Part shown: positions 9,834-18,100 of the stretch, piece after piece
Numbering within the stretch: position 1 is the first letter of the stretch
Layout of the letters: every line of letters begins with the position of its first letter
Source of the DNA: Cellvibrio sp. PSBB023
GTDB lineage: Bacteria > Pseudomonadota > Gammaproteobacteria > Pseudomonadales > Cellvibrionaceae
Assembly (NCBI RefSeq): GCF_002007605.1
Contig: NZ_CP019799.1
Coordinates: forward strand, 3,078,001-3,142,000
Direction: 5' to 3'
Length of the DNA: 64,000 nt
Made by a program: the position numbers and the translations under genes
Notes under the pieces: model-generated
What the model saw: only the letters and a program-made list of their open reading frames with translations
The model's database searches: none
What the model was told of the DNA's origin: nothing

Positions 9834-10346
9834 ATGCGCATGTTTTTATCTGCGGCATTCTTTATGAGCGCCATTGCCCTCAGCGCCAGCTTGCCCAGCC
9901 CGGCGGCGGCCAATAGCCTCAAGCCATTTACTACTGACGGCTGCTCCCTGTGGATTGATGGCACGCCCGAACAGCCCCACCTCTGGCGCCACTGTTGCGT
10001 TGCCCATGACCTCGCCTACTGGCAAGGCGGCACCAAGGCCGACCGCCAACAGGCCGATGCCGATATTCTCGCCTGTGTAAAACAAGCCCAGGGGCCGGGC
10101 ATGGCCCAGTATATGTACGCCAACGTGCGCTGGGGCGGCAGCCCTTATTGGATGTCCAGCTACCGCTGGGGTTATGGCTGGAATTATCTCGATGGCATTT
10201 GGCCGCGCGGTTACAAACTCCCCACAGCAGAAGAGCAGGCACAGATTGCTGCACAACTGCCCGCCGCACAGGCACTCATGGCGCGCGATATCGAACTTTA
10301 TCCAGCCAGCAAGGACAAAGAGCCTACACCTGCACCGGCGAATTAA
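9834..10346 (+). CDS. Secreted phospholipase-A2-like protein
   Basis: A 171-residue exported protein. It has a clear Sec signal peptide (residues 1-25, probable cleavage after AAA in SPAAANS). The mature part starts with DGCSLWIDGTPEQPHLWRHCC and contains C54-C55-V-A-H58-D59, followed by LAYWQGGT. The CCxxHDxxYW pattern is the catalytic His-Asp signature of small phospholipase-A2-like folds, and the preceding GCS / DG segment resembles their calcium loop. The middle is rich in Trp, Tyr and Gly, which may serve membrane contact. Lipase activity is inferred from the motif only. AAGGA at 9822-9826 and the signal peptide support the ATG at 9834 over the upstream TTG at 9783. It appears monocistronic. 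Confidence 0.7.
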   Translation: MRMFLSAAFFMSAIALSASLPSPAAANSLKPFTTDGCSLWIDGTPEQPHLWRHCCVAHDLAYWQGGTKADRQQADADILACVKQAQGPGMAQYMYANVRWGGSPYWMSSYRWGYGWNYLDGIWPRGYKLPTAEEQAQIAAQLPAAQALMARDIELYPASKDKEPTPAPAN

Positions 10347-10542
10347 TTGGATTCGATTAGCCTTGCTAACGATTTATGGGTGTTTGAATCCATTCAAGTG
10401 CTTTACAATTGCCGGCGCAGTTGTACCGGGTCAACCCAGGTGTAAACCGGGCAATGCGCGGCCAAATGGCTCCAACTCCTTTCCGGTTTTCCTCGGTCTC
10501 CCCTCAAGCAGACTGGCCGGACGGTGCGCCACGCAACCAGCC

Positions 10543-10571
10543 TTATGTCATGACGCTGTGTTATGACATAA
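10543..10571. promoter_or_regulatory. Inverted repeat in the leader of the decarboxylase gene
   Basis: TTATGTCAT (10543-10551) and ATGACATAA (10563-10571) form a perfect 9-bp inverted repeat with an 11-base spacer, ending 69 bases before the decarboxylase start. No T-run follows, so it is not a terminator. It could be an operator or a leader hairpin; the regulator is unknown. Confidence 0.5.
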
Positions 10572-10640
10572 ACAAGCACCACCCAGAGGCGTCTCGCCAG
10601 CAAGTGAAATTCCAGCCTTATACCTTTTTATGGAGACTCC

Positions 10641-12893
10641 ATGAAATTTCGCTTTCCCATCGTCATCATCGACGAAGACTTTCGCTCCGAGAACACCTCG
10701 GGTTTAGGCATACGCGCACTCGCGGAGGCCATTCAAAATGAAAGCTGGGAGGTAGTTGGTGTTACCAGCTACGGTGACCTGTCGCAATTTGCGCAGCAGC
10801 AATCGCGCGCCTCTGCATTTATTTTGTCCATTGATGACGAAGAATTTGGCGCAGGCTCTCTGGAAGAGACCGACCACGCGCTCAAATCCCTGCGCGCCTT
10901 TGTGCAGGAGATTCGCAACAAAAACGCCGACATCCCGATTTATCTCTACGGCGAAACCCGCACCTCACGCCATATCCCCAACGATATTTTGCGCGAGCTG
11001 CACGGCTTCATTCACATGTTTGAAGACACCCCGGAATTTGTGGCACGCCACATTATCCGCGAAGCCAAATCCTACCTTGATGGTTTGGCACCACCGTTTT
11101 TCCGCGCACTGGTACATTACGCGCAGGACGGCTCCTATTCCTGGCACTGCCCTGGCCACTCCGGCGGCGTGGCCTTTTTGAAATCACCCATCGGCCAAAT
11201 GTTCCACCAATTCTTTGGTGAAAATATGCTGCGCGCCGACGTGTGCAACGCGGTAGAAGAACTCGGCCAATTGCTCGACCACACCGGTCCTATCGCCGCG
11301 TCCGAGCGCAATGCCGCACGCATCTTTAATGCAGATCACTGCTACTTCGTCACTAACGGTACGTCCACCTCCAACAAAATGGTGTGGCACTCAACCGTAG
11401 CGCCGGGCGATATAGTTGTTGTTGACCGTAACTGCCATAAATCGATTTTGCACTCGATTATTATGTGCGGCGCAATCCCCGTATTCCTGATGCCAACGCG
11501 CAATAACCTCGGCATTATCGGACCGATTCCGCTGGAAGAATTCACGCCTGAAAGCATCGCCCGCAAGATCGAAGCAAACCCCTTTGCGCGCGAAGCCGTA
11601 AACAAGAAACCGCGCATTCTCACCATTACCCAATCGACTTACGATGGTGTGCTCTACAACGTAGAGACGCTGAAAAATATGCTCGACGGTAAAATCGATA
11701 CGCTGCATTTCGACGAAGCCTGGCTGCCGCATGCGACTTTCCATGAGTTCTACAAAGATATGCACGCGATTGGCAAAGATCGTCCGCGCGCAAAAGAGTC
11801 GATGATTTTCTCTACTCAATCCACACACAAATTGCTCGCCGGTTTATCACAAGCGTCGCAAGTGTTGGTGCGCGAATCCGAGAAAGTAAAACTCGATCAG
11901 GATGCATTCAATGAAGCCTATTTGATGCACACTTCCACCTCACCGCAATATTCGATCATCGCGTCATGCGATATCGCCGCTGCGATGATGGAAGCACCCG
12001 GCGGTCACGCACTGGTAGAAGAATCGATTTTTGAAGCGCTGGATTTCCGCCGCGCCATGAAAAAAGTGGACGAAGAGTGGGGCCAGGATTGGTGGTTCCA
12101 GGTGTGGGGGCCAGAAGAATTTGCCGAAGAAGGCATTGGCACCCGCGAAGACTGGGTACTGCGTAGCGACGACAATTGGCACGGCTTCGGCAAACTCGCG
12201 CCGAATTTCAACATGCTCGACCCGATCAAAGCCACCATCGTCAACCCGGGTTTGTCGGTGAATGGTCAATTCAGCGATACCGGCATCCCTGCATCGATCG
12301 TCACTAAATATCTGGCAGAGAACGGCGTAATCATCGAGAAGTGCGGCCTCTACTCCTTCTTTATTATGTTCACCATCGGCATCACCAAAGGCCGCTGGAA
12401 TACTCTCGTAGCCGCGCTGCAACAATTTAAAGACGACTACGACAAGAACCAGCCAATGTGGCGCATCATGCCGGAATTTGCGCAAGCCAATCCACGCTAC
12501 GAGCGCATGGGTCTGCGCGATCTTTGCCAGCAAATTCACGACTTCTACAAAGCCTACGACGTTGCACGCTTGACCACCGAAATGTATTTGTCCGATATGC
12601 AACCGGCGATGAAGCCATCTGATGCCTTTGCAAAAATGGCGCACCGCGAAATCGAACGCGTGCCTATCAACGAATTGGAAGGCCGCATCACCTCGATTTT
12701 GTTAACACCCTATCCGCCAGGAATTCCGCTGTTGATTCCAGGCGAGCGTTTTAATAAAACCATCGTCGATTATTTGAAATTCGCGCGCGACTTCAACGAG
12801 AAGTTCCCCGGCTTTGAAACTGATGTACACGGTTTGGTAAAACGCGAAGTGGATGGCAAAAAAGATTATTTTGTTGATTGCGTAAAACAATAA
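10641..12893 (+). CDS. PLP-dependent Orn/Lys/Arg decarboxylase (LdcA-like)
   Basis: A fold-type-I decarboxylase of 750 residues, the length and layout of the Pseudomonas LdcA/AdiA group. It has an N-terminal receiver-like wing domain (about 1-125), a PLP large domain (about 150-580) and a C-terminal domain. Visible motifs include YSWHCPGHSGG, FFGENMLRADV, FFVTNGTSTSNK-type cofactor contacts, HFDEAW, and the Schiff-base lysine K397 in STQSTHKLLAG. It converts a basic amino acid to its polyamine precursor (cadaverine, agmatine or putrescine). LdcA of P. aeruginosa is very similar by eye, so lysine is a good guess, but substrate choice cannot be read from these motifs. GGAG lies six bases before the ATG. 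A strong terminator follows. Confidence 0.9.
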   Translation: MKFRFPIVIIDEDFRSENTSGLGIRALAEAIQNESWEVVGVTSYGDLSQFAQQQSRASAFILSIDDEEFGAGSLEETDHALKSLRAFVQEIRNKNADIPIYLYGETRTSRHIPNDILRELHGFIHMFEDTPEFVARHIIREAKSYLDGLAPPFFRALVHYAQDGSYSWHCPGHSGGVAFLKSPIGQMFHQFFGENMLRADVCNAVEELGQLLDHTGPIAASERNAARIFNADHCYFVTNGTSTSNKMVWHSTVAPGDIVVVDRNCHKSILHSIIMCGAIPVFLMPTRNNLGIIGPIPLEEFTPESIARKIEANPFAREAVNKKPRILTITQSTYDGVLYNVETLKNMLDGKIDTLHFDEAWLPHATFHEFYKDMHAIGKDRPRAKESMIFSTQSTHKLLAGLSQASQVLVRESEKVKLDQDAFNEAYLMHTSTSPQYSIIASCDIAAAMMEAPGGHALVEESIFEALDFRRAMKKVDEEWGQDWWFQVWGPEEFAEEGIGTREDWVLRSDDNWHGFGKLAPNFNMLDPIKATIVNPGLSVNGQFSDTGIPASIVTKYLAENGVIIEKCGLYSFFIMFTIGITKGRWNTLVAALQQFKDDYDKNQPMWRIMPEFAQANPRYERMGLRDLCQQIHDFYKAYDVARLTTEMYLSDMQPAMKPSDAFAKMAHREIERVPINELEGRITSILLTPYPPGIPLLIPGERFNKTIVDYLKFARDFNEKFPGFETDVHGLVKREVDGKKDYFVDCVKQ

Positions 12894-12926
12894 AGCTGCC
12901 GTTCATGCACCAGATGTTATAAATTC

Positions 12927-12961
12927 AAAAGCCACCTCATGCGAATGCGGTGGCTTTTTTG
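12927..12961 (+). terminator. Rho-independent terminator after the decarboxylase gene
   Basis: AAAAGCCACC at 12927-12936 pairs with GGTGGCTTTT starting at 12949, giving a 10-bp stem over a 12-base loop and ending in a run of Ts. It lies 34 bases after the stop codon. Confidence 0.9.
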
Positions 12962-12982
12962 TAGCCATTTTTTCAATTAATT

Positions 12983-13365
12983 TCAACGTAAGCTGTTCCA
13001 AAAATTAGTAAATAACAATCTGAACGTAAACCACCATGCATAAATGGCATAGGCAGATTGACTGCCTCTGTCATCAAGTAATCCGTGAGCGACTTCGTTA
13101 CGAAGATTCGGGCCTAGCGGGTCACAAAATAATGCCTTTAGCTCAAACACCAAATCTTCGTCAAATAATTGTTTTACATCAGGAATATTTTTGCGCGCGT
13201 TGTTTTATTTTCGTTATTGGCTTTTTCGGCTGCCTTGCGGAAATATTCAGCCATTAATGGATAGTCAGTTGCGGCTAACCCTTCCAGCAGAATTGTGTCG
13301 GCGCATTCAGAAAAGTCTTGAATCGTAAAAACCTGATCTCCATCATTTGAATTAATATTATCCAC
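12983..13365 (-). pseudogene. Remnant of a DUF4209 (HEPN-like) gene, internally deleted and frameshifted
   Basis: Two pieces of one protein family lie head to tail in different frames. The 5' piece begins with GTG at 13365 behind a strong AAGGAG. It reads about 58 residues (VFTIQDFSECADTILLEGL, then FRKAAEKAN) before TAA at 13174, and resembles the N-terminus of DUF4209 proteins. The 3' piece, one frame over (13192-12983, 69 codons plus TGA), contains [13 protein letters not shown], then SAYAIYAWW and FRLL, the hallmark end of DUF4209. R-N-E-V-A-H fits the Rx4H pattern of HEPN ribonucleases. Full-length members known to me are several hundred residues long, so the middle is missing. It sits 41 bases after abiEii in the same orientation. 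A -1 slip at CAAAAAT could in theory join the pieces, but I consider a relic more likely. Confidence 0.75.
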
Positions 13366-13406
13366 CGTAACTCCTTATTATTTCAGGTAAGATGTAATTA
13401 GCACGA

Positions 13407-14327
13407 TCACATATTGAACTCCGATTCAATCTGCTGTCCATTTAGTTTTTGTTTTAGCTCCGTGAACAATCCCGTAACTGTATTTATCAAAAATCCTTCA
13501 AATTTTTCTTTTCCCAACGTGCGATCATAAACATCCGTCGGGAGGAAGCGCTTCATTTCATTTTTAAAATCGCTGCCTGTGACAATGCCCGGAAGTTTAT
13601 TAATCATCAGCTCGAGCATGCCTGAATAATCAGTCAAACGATAATCGGCAATTTTTCGCTGAACTAATTCCTGTTGAACAACAGCACCTTGCTGCTTCAG
13701 CCATGACAAATCCCAAATATCCCGGTGGCGCACGTATCTTTGTGTGGCGGGCAGCGAAATCAATTTATCGGCCATCACTTCATCCAGAGTTTCTGTAAAA
13801 ATCAGAGTGTCTTCATAGCCGTCAGGTAGAAAGTTGTAATTAACTCTGAGCGGCACAGCTTCTTTTGTGTAAGCGGGAATATTGGCAACTTCAAGCTTGA
13901 TGCGCTGCCTTGGTACATCTTTGCGATCTGGTGCAGTGATTACGGATATCTGCCACTTATCGATGTTCAGCTCGGCGTATTCCGCATCTTCTTTTAAACT
14001 TGCCGGTTCTTTAACCCTGACCTCAAGGCCGTATCGTTTGCCGATGTAATCCTGCAGGCAGTCTTTCATCTCAATGAGCCTGGCGGATGAAAAATCCTTG
14101 CCGCCAGCGAAATCCAGATCCTCACTAAAGCGGTTACCACCACGACACAGGCGCAGCGAGGTACCGCCCTGAAATACCAGGTTGTCCAAAAGTCCTTTTT
14201 CTTCCAGACAAAACAAAATGTCATAGTGCAGCAATTCTTTTTCAATGACGGGACGCATGTGCGTGACCTTATTGTCCTGCATGGCTTTGTTTACCAGTTG
14301 GGCAAAATCATCTTCAGTGATTTTCAT
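13407..14327 (-). CDS. abiEii: AbiEii/AbiGii-family nucleotidyltransferase toxin
   Basis: Toxin of a type IV toxin-antitoxin and abortive-infection system, 306 residues. The nucleotidyltransferase signature is intact: GGTSLRLCRGG (from residue 54) followed by RFSEDLDF with the metal-binding pair D70 and D72. Downstream family features are the IKLEVAN strand and the DEVMADKLISLPATQRYVRHRDIWDL helix. AbiEii toxins transfer nucleotides (the M. tuberculosis homologues modify tRNA acceptor stems) and shut down translation. Its ATG lies inside the end of abiEi (14-base overlap), so the toxin is translationally coupled to the antitoxin. The product looks complete, with no broken motif. Confidence 0.93.
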   Translation of the reverse strand: MKITEDDFAQLVNKAMQDNKVTHMRPVIEKELLHYDILFCLEEKGLLDNLVFQGGTSLRLCRGGNRFSEDLDFAGGKDFSSARLIEMKDCLQDYIGKRYGLEVRVKEPASLKEDAEYAELNIDKWQISVITAPDRKDVPRQRIKLEVANIPAYTKEAVPLRVNYNFLPDGYEDTLIFTETLDEVMADKLISLPATQRYVRHRDIWDLSWLKQQGAVVQQELVQRKIADYRLTDYSGMLELMINKLPGIVTGSDFKNEMKRFLPTDVYDRTLGKEKFEGFLINTVTGLFTELKQKLNGQQIESEFNM

Positions 14328-14853
14328 AAACTACTTGCTCCTCAACTAAATGCGTATTGCGACCAACCCGCTTTAGGTCCCGATAGGCTGCGACCTTATT
14401 CGCCAGTTTCAGCGGGCGACCTACGTCGAACCGATTATTGATGATATCGACAACCGGCCGTTTGGTATGGGTAAACTCGATAGTACCAAAGGGGGTGTTG
14501 TATTCACCTTTGCGCCCAGTAGTCATCACGGTCAATCGGTCAATCGGGATTTGGGATATTGCCCCATATTCAGAGAGAGCCGACTCCAGGCTGATGTAGT
14601 TATATTCACCACGACGAATGGTCTTGGCGATTTGTTCGAGGGTATTGCTGCCCTTATGTTGGGAAAATGCATACAGATAAATGCCTTTTGCAACATTCAT
14701 TAAAAGTCCTTGCTGCACAAGTCGCTTTAATCCGGCCTGCAAAGCGCGAGGACTGTCCTCTGGAAAGACCTTGGTTAAATCCCTATAGGTAAAAATGTAC
14801 CGACCCTCTTTGTCGCAGGCTGCAAAGCGTTGAATGGCGGCTGTTTGGTTCAT
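14314..14853 (-). CDS. abiEi: AbiEi-family antitoxin / autorepressor
   Basis: Antitoxin partner of AbiEii, about 179 residues. The N-terminal part (about 1-70) is a winged-helix DNA-binding domain (AIQRFAACDKEGRYIFTYRDL, then ALQAGLKRLVQQGLLMNVAKGIYLY). The C-terminal part (YNYISLESALSEYGAIS, then GTIEFTHTKRP) is the antitoxin domain typical of AbiEi. The family is known to repress its own promoter by binding repeats; the paired direct repeats just upstream suit that role. I prefer ATG at 14853 over the GTG at 14859; neither has a strong Shine-Dalgarno. Base composition around the pair is visibly more AT-rich than the core genes nearby, in keeping with acquisition by transfer. Confidence 0.9.
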   Translation of the reverse strand: MNQTAAIQRFAACDKEGRYIFTYRDLTKVFPEDSPRALQAGLKRLVQQGLLMNVAKGIYLYAFSQHKGSNTLEQIAKTIRRGEYNYISLESALSEYGAISQIPIDRLTVMTTGRKGEYNTPFGTIEFTHTKRPVVDIINNRFDVGRPLKLANKVAAYRDLKRVGRNTHLVEEQVVYENH

Positions 14854-14864
14854 AAACACTCGCT

Positions 14865-14894
14865 AAGTAGACAAATAAACAACATATAAATGAC
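14865..14894 (-). promoter_or_regulatory. Putative AbiEi operator, repeat 1
   Basis: One of two 30-base direct repeats, starting AAGTAGACA, then TAAACAACA, ending ATAAATGAC on the + strand. It lies immediately upstream of abiEi, downstream of the candidate -10, so bound protein would cover the transcription start. Confidence 0.55.
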
Positions 14895-14906
14895 GTTTTT
14901 GTCTAT

Positions 14907-14936
14907 ATAATAAGCCCAACAAGTAGACATAAACAA
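14907..14936 (-). promoter_or_regulatory. Candidate abiE promoter
   Basis: On the minus strand TTGTTT (14936-14931) and TATTAT (14912-14907) are 18 bases apart. The -35 element lies inside direct repeat 2 and the -10 lies between the two repeats. Assigned by eye only. Confidence 0.4.
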
Positions 14937-14950
14937 CACACATAAGTGAC
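14921..14950 (-). promoter_or_regulatory. Putative AbiEi operator, repeat 2
   Basis: Second 30-base direct repeat sharing the blocks AAGTAGACA, TAAACAACA and ATAARTGAC with the copy at 14865, 56 bases away. It overlaps the candidate -35. Further ATAARTGWC half-sites occur at 14991-14999 and 15101-15109 towards the divergent gene. Confidence 0.55.
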
Positions 14951-15151
14951 ATATTCGCATACTTAAGCGTCAACTGCTTGATGCAGTCAAATAAGTGTCT
15001 GATGGCGCAATTATGCCGACCACGCCATAATCGCCAAACTTTTCCAAAGTACTTGTAACAGAAAAACATAGGCAGAAATGATTGCGAATGACTCAAGCAT
15101 ATAAATGACTGTCGTTTATACACATTAATCACAACCAAACAGGGAATTATT

Positions 15152-18100
15152 ATGCGCGCTCATTGGTATTCATGGTGTGCCATCGCATTGTTGGGGCTAT
15201 TGCTTAGTGCCTGCGATAACTCGACCACAGAAGAAAAAACACCGCCCGCGGCGACAGCTCAGGCTATAGCGCCAGAATGGGAAGCGCATATCGCGGATTA
15301 CCCCAAGCGCTGGATTGCGGCTGAAGCGCCCATGTACATTCGTTTCACCCATCCGGTGATTAGCGAAGCGGAAGTGAACACCGCGTTTAACCCCAAACAA
15401 ATATCACTGGACACCAAAACGCCAGTGAACCTCAGCTTCACCTCTACCACCGAATTGCGCATTCAACCCGTTGAGCGGTTGCCAAACGATACGAAAATCC
15501 GCATCCGCTTGAGTGCTAATGGCCTTGAAGGTATTGAGCAGTCGCTCGACGATTTTGAATTTACCGTGCGCACTATCAAGCAGGATTTTGATTTGCGTGT
15601 AAACAGCTTAAGCGCGGAAAAAAACGATGGAGAGCTGATGCGGCTCAGTGGTGTGATTACCACTGCTGATACCATTGCGCTGAATGATGTGAAAAAAATC
15701 CTGCGCATTCAGGTGAATGACCAACTTATTACCGATGCAATCTGGACCCAGGAGCTGGATAACAAAACCCATTCGTTTTTGATTACCGGCATCATGCGCG
15801 GTGAAACCACCGGAACCATTCATCTGGAATGGGATGGCAAAGCAATTGGTTCGGAGGATAAGGGTTCGCGTGATTTGGAAATTCCTGCGCAAAAAACCTT
15901 TCAAATTACCGGCGTACAGGTGATTCGCGAACCCAATACCGCCGTTGAAATACAATTTTCCGAGGAACTCGACAGCACCCAAAATCTCAGCGGTTTAGTG
16001 ACACTCGCCGGTAAAACAGTCAATGCCGTGATTGATGGCAGCGTATTGCGTTATACACCGGAAAAACTCGATTCAGGCGAATTGGATTTGGTGGTCAGCG
16101 GCAGCGTCAATAGCATAAATGCCAAAAGCCTCGGCAGTGATTATCAACAAAAAATTGTATTTGAACTGGTTAAACCGCTGGTGCGCTTTGTGGGCAACAG
16201 CAGTATTTTGCCACCGGCCAGCCAAATTTCCGTTCCCTTTGAAGCGGCGGGTGTGGATTCTGTGCAAGTCATTGCGTTTAAAGTCTTCGCCAATAACATC
16301 GGCCAGTACTTACAAGACTACCAACTCACGGCAGCGGCAGCCGCAACCGATACTGGCCGTTATTTATGGCGCAAAACCTACCAGCTGCCAGAAATTCCCC
16401 GCGCCGGTGCCCAGCGTTTTAATCTGGACTTATCCGAATTGATGGCGCAACACCCCGATGGTTTGATTCGCCTGGAATTGCGTATTGATCGCAGCAATTC
16501 CATTTACACCTGTGAACAGGCGCGTCCTACGGAACCCGTGAGTAAAATGCCGGAGGATTCCGATGGTGAAAATTATTACGATCGCGTGGAAGAGCCGGCT
16601 TGGTATCAGCAATATTATCAATCACAGGGTTATTACAATTACAGCGAGCGCAATAATCCCTGTGACGACACTTACTATTATTACGGCGATGATATTTCAT
16701 CAGCGCGCAATTTTATTGTGTCCAATATCGGCCTGCTCGCCAAACGCGGTAGCGACAACCAGTTACACATTGTCAGCACCGAATTAAATTCCGCCAAACC
16801 ACTGAGCGGCACAGAGATTACCGCTTACAACTATCAGCAACAGCCCATTGGCAGCGGCACCACCGACAATTACGGCATGCTGCAATTAACCACCGATGGC
16901 GTACCCTTTTATATTCAAGCCGCGCACAATAAACAGCGCGGTTATTTGCGCCTGCGCAGCAGTGAAGCACTGCCCACCAATCAGTTTGATGTGAGTGGCG
17001 AACATATCAAAGGCGGTTTAAAAGGTTTTCTCTACGGCGAGCGCGATGTATGGCGCCCGGGCGATGATATTTTCCTCAGCTTTATACTGGAAGATAAAAC
17101 ACAACAGCTTCCACCCAAGCATCCGGTAACGCTGGATTTATTTGATCCCAGCGGTAAAAAAGTGTTGAGCCAAACCAACGTACAACCCGTCAATAATTTT
17201 TATACCTTTGCATTAAAAACCGAGGAGACAGATCCTACCGGCAATTACCGTGCAGTGGTGCATGTGGGCAATCGTTATTTTGACAAAATTATCAAAGTCG
17301 AAATGGTGGTGCCCAATCGCCTGAAAGTGGACTTAACACCCGCCGAAACGCCGTTGCGCTTGCACAATATGCCTACGCAAGTGTCGCTCTTTGCCCAGTG
17401 GTTACAGGGTGCTACCGCCAAAAATTTAAAAGCCGATTCGGAATTAAAACTCACTACACGGGAATCGGTATTTGCAGGGTTTGAACAATTCACCTTTGAT
17501 GACCCGGTGCGCAGTTTTGCTGGCAGCGCCCAAAAAGTGTTTGATGACAAAGTGGATGACAGCGGTCACGCCAGCTTTCCGGTTAATGTCAGTTTGTCCG
17601 CACCACCGCCCGGCAAACTCACCGCGACATTTGTGACCCGCGTGTTTGAAGAGAGCGGTAATTTCAGCACGATTTTACGCCCCTATGAATTACTGCCGTT
17701 TGATCATTGGGTAGGTATTAATATTCCCAAAGGCAATGGCTATATGGATGCAATCAGCCGCGATGCCGATCATCCGGTATTAATTCAAACCCTGAATGCA
17801 CAAGGCAAAGCGGAGGCCGCGCGCAAAGTGGATTTACAGGTGTATGAAATCGGCTGGCGCTGGTGGTGGGATGAAAACAATGAAAACCTCGCCGAATATT
17901 TTGCTAATAGCAGTCATCGCCCAGTGCACAGTGAAACCTTGGTGAGCGATGCCAATGGTCGTATTAATTGGACTTTGGCAAAAAATAAATATGAATGGGG
18001 CCGTCATATTATTCGCGTATGCGATAGCAGCACACCAGACGCACAAGCACATTGTGCGGGCAAGGTGGTGTATTTGGGCTGGAGCTATGATTCATCAGCC

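Noticed and set aside
10384..10397. TTTGAATCCATTCAAG as terminator after the phospholipase-like gene
   Set aside because: The stem is short with a 2-base loop and no T-run follows.
11964..12644. 226-codon frame antisense to the decarboxylase
   Set aside because: Long antisense frames are common in GC-biased coding DNA; the + strand product is a full-length, well-conserved enzyme.
13036..13257. 73-codon open frame on the + strand
   Set aside because: It is antisense to the two DUF4209 fragments, has no Shine-Dalgarno, and its product looks like no protein.
14865..14950. Direct repeats as a CRISPR array
   Set aside because: Only two imperfect copies with a 26-base gap and no cas genes; the promoter position fits operators better.
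14863..15138. 91-codon minus-strand frame upstream of abiEi
   Set aside because: It covers the repeat-rich promoter region, lacks a ribosome site and has an odd composition; it is a frame through regulatory DNA.
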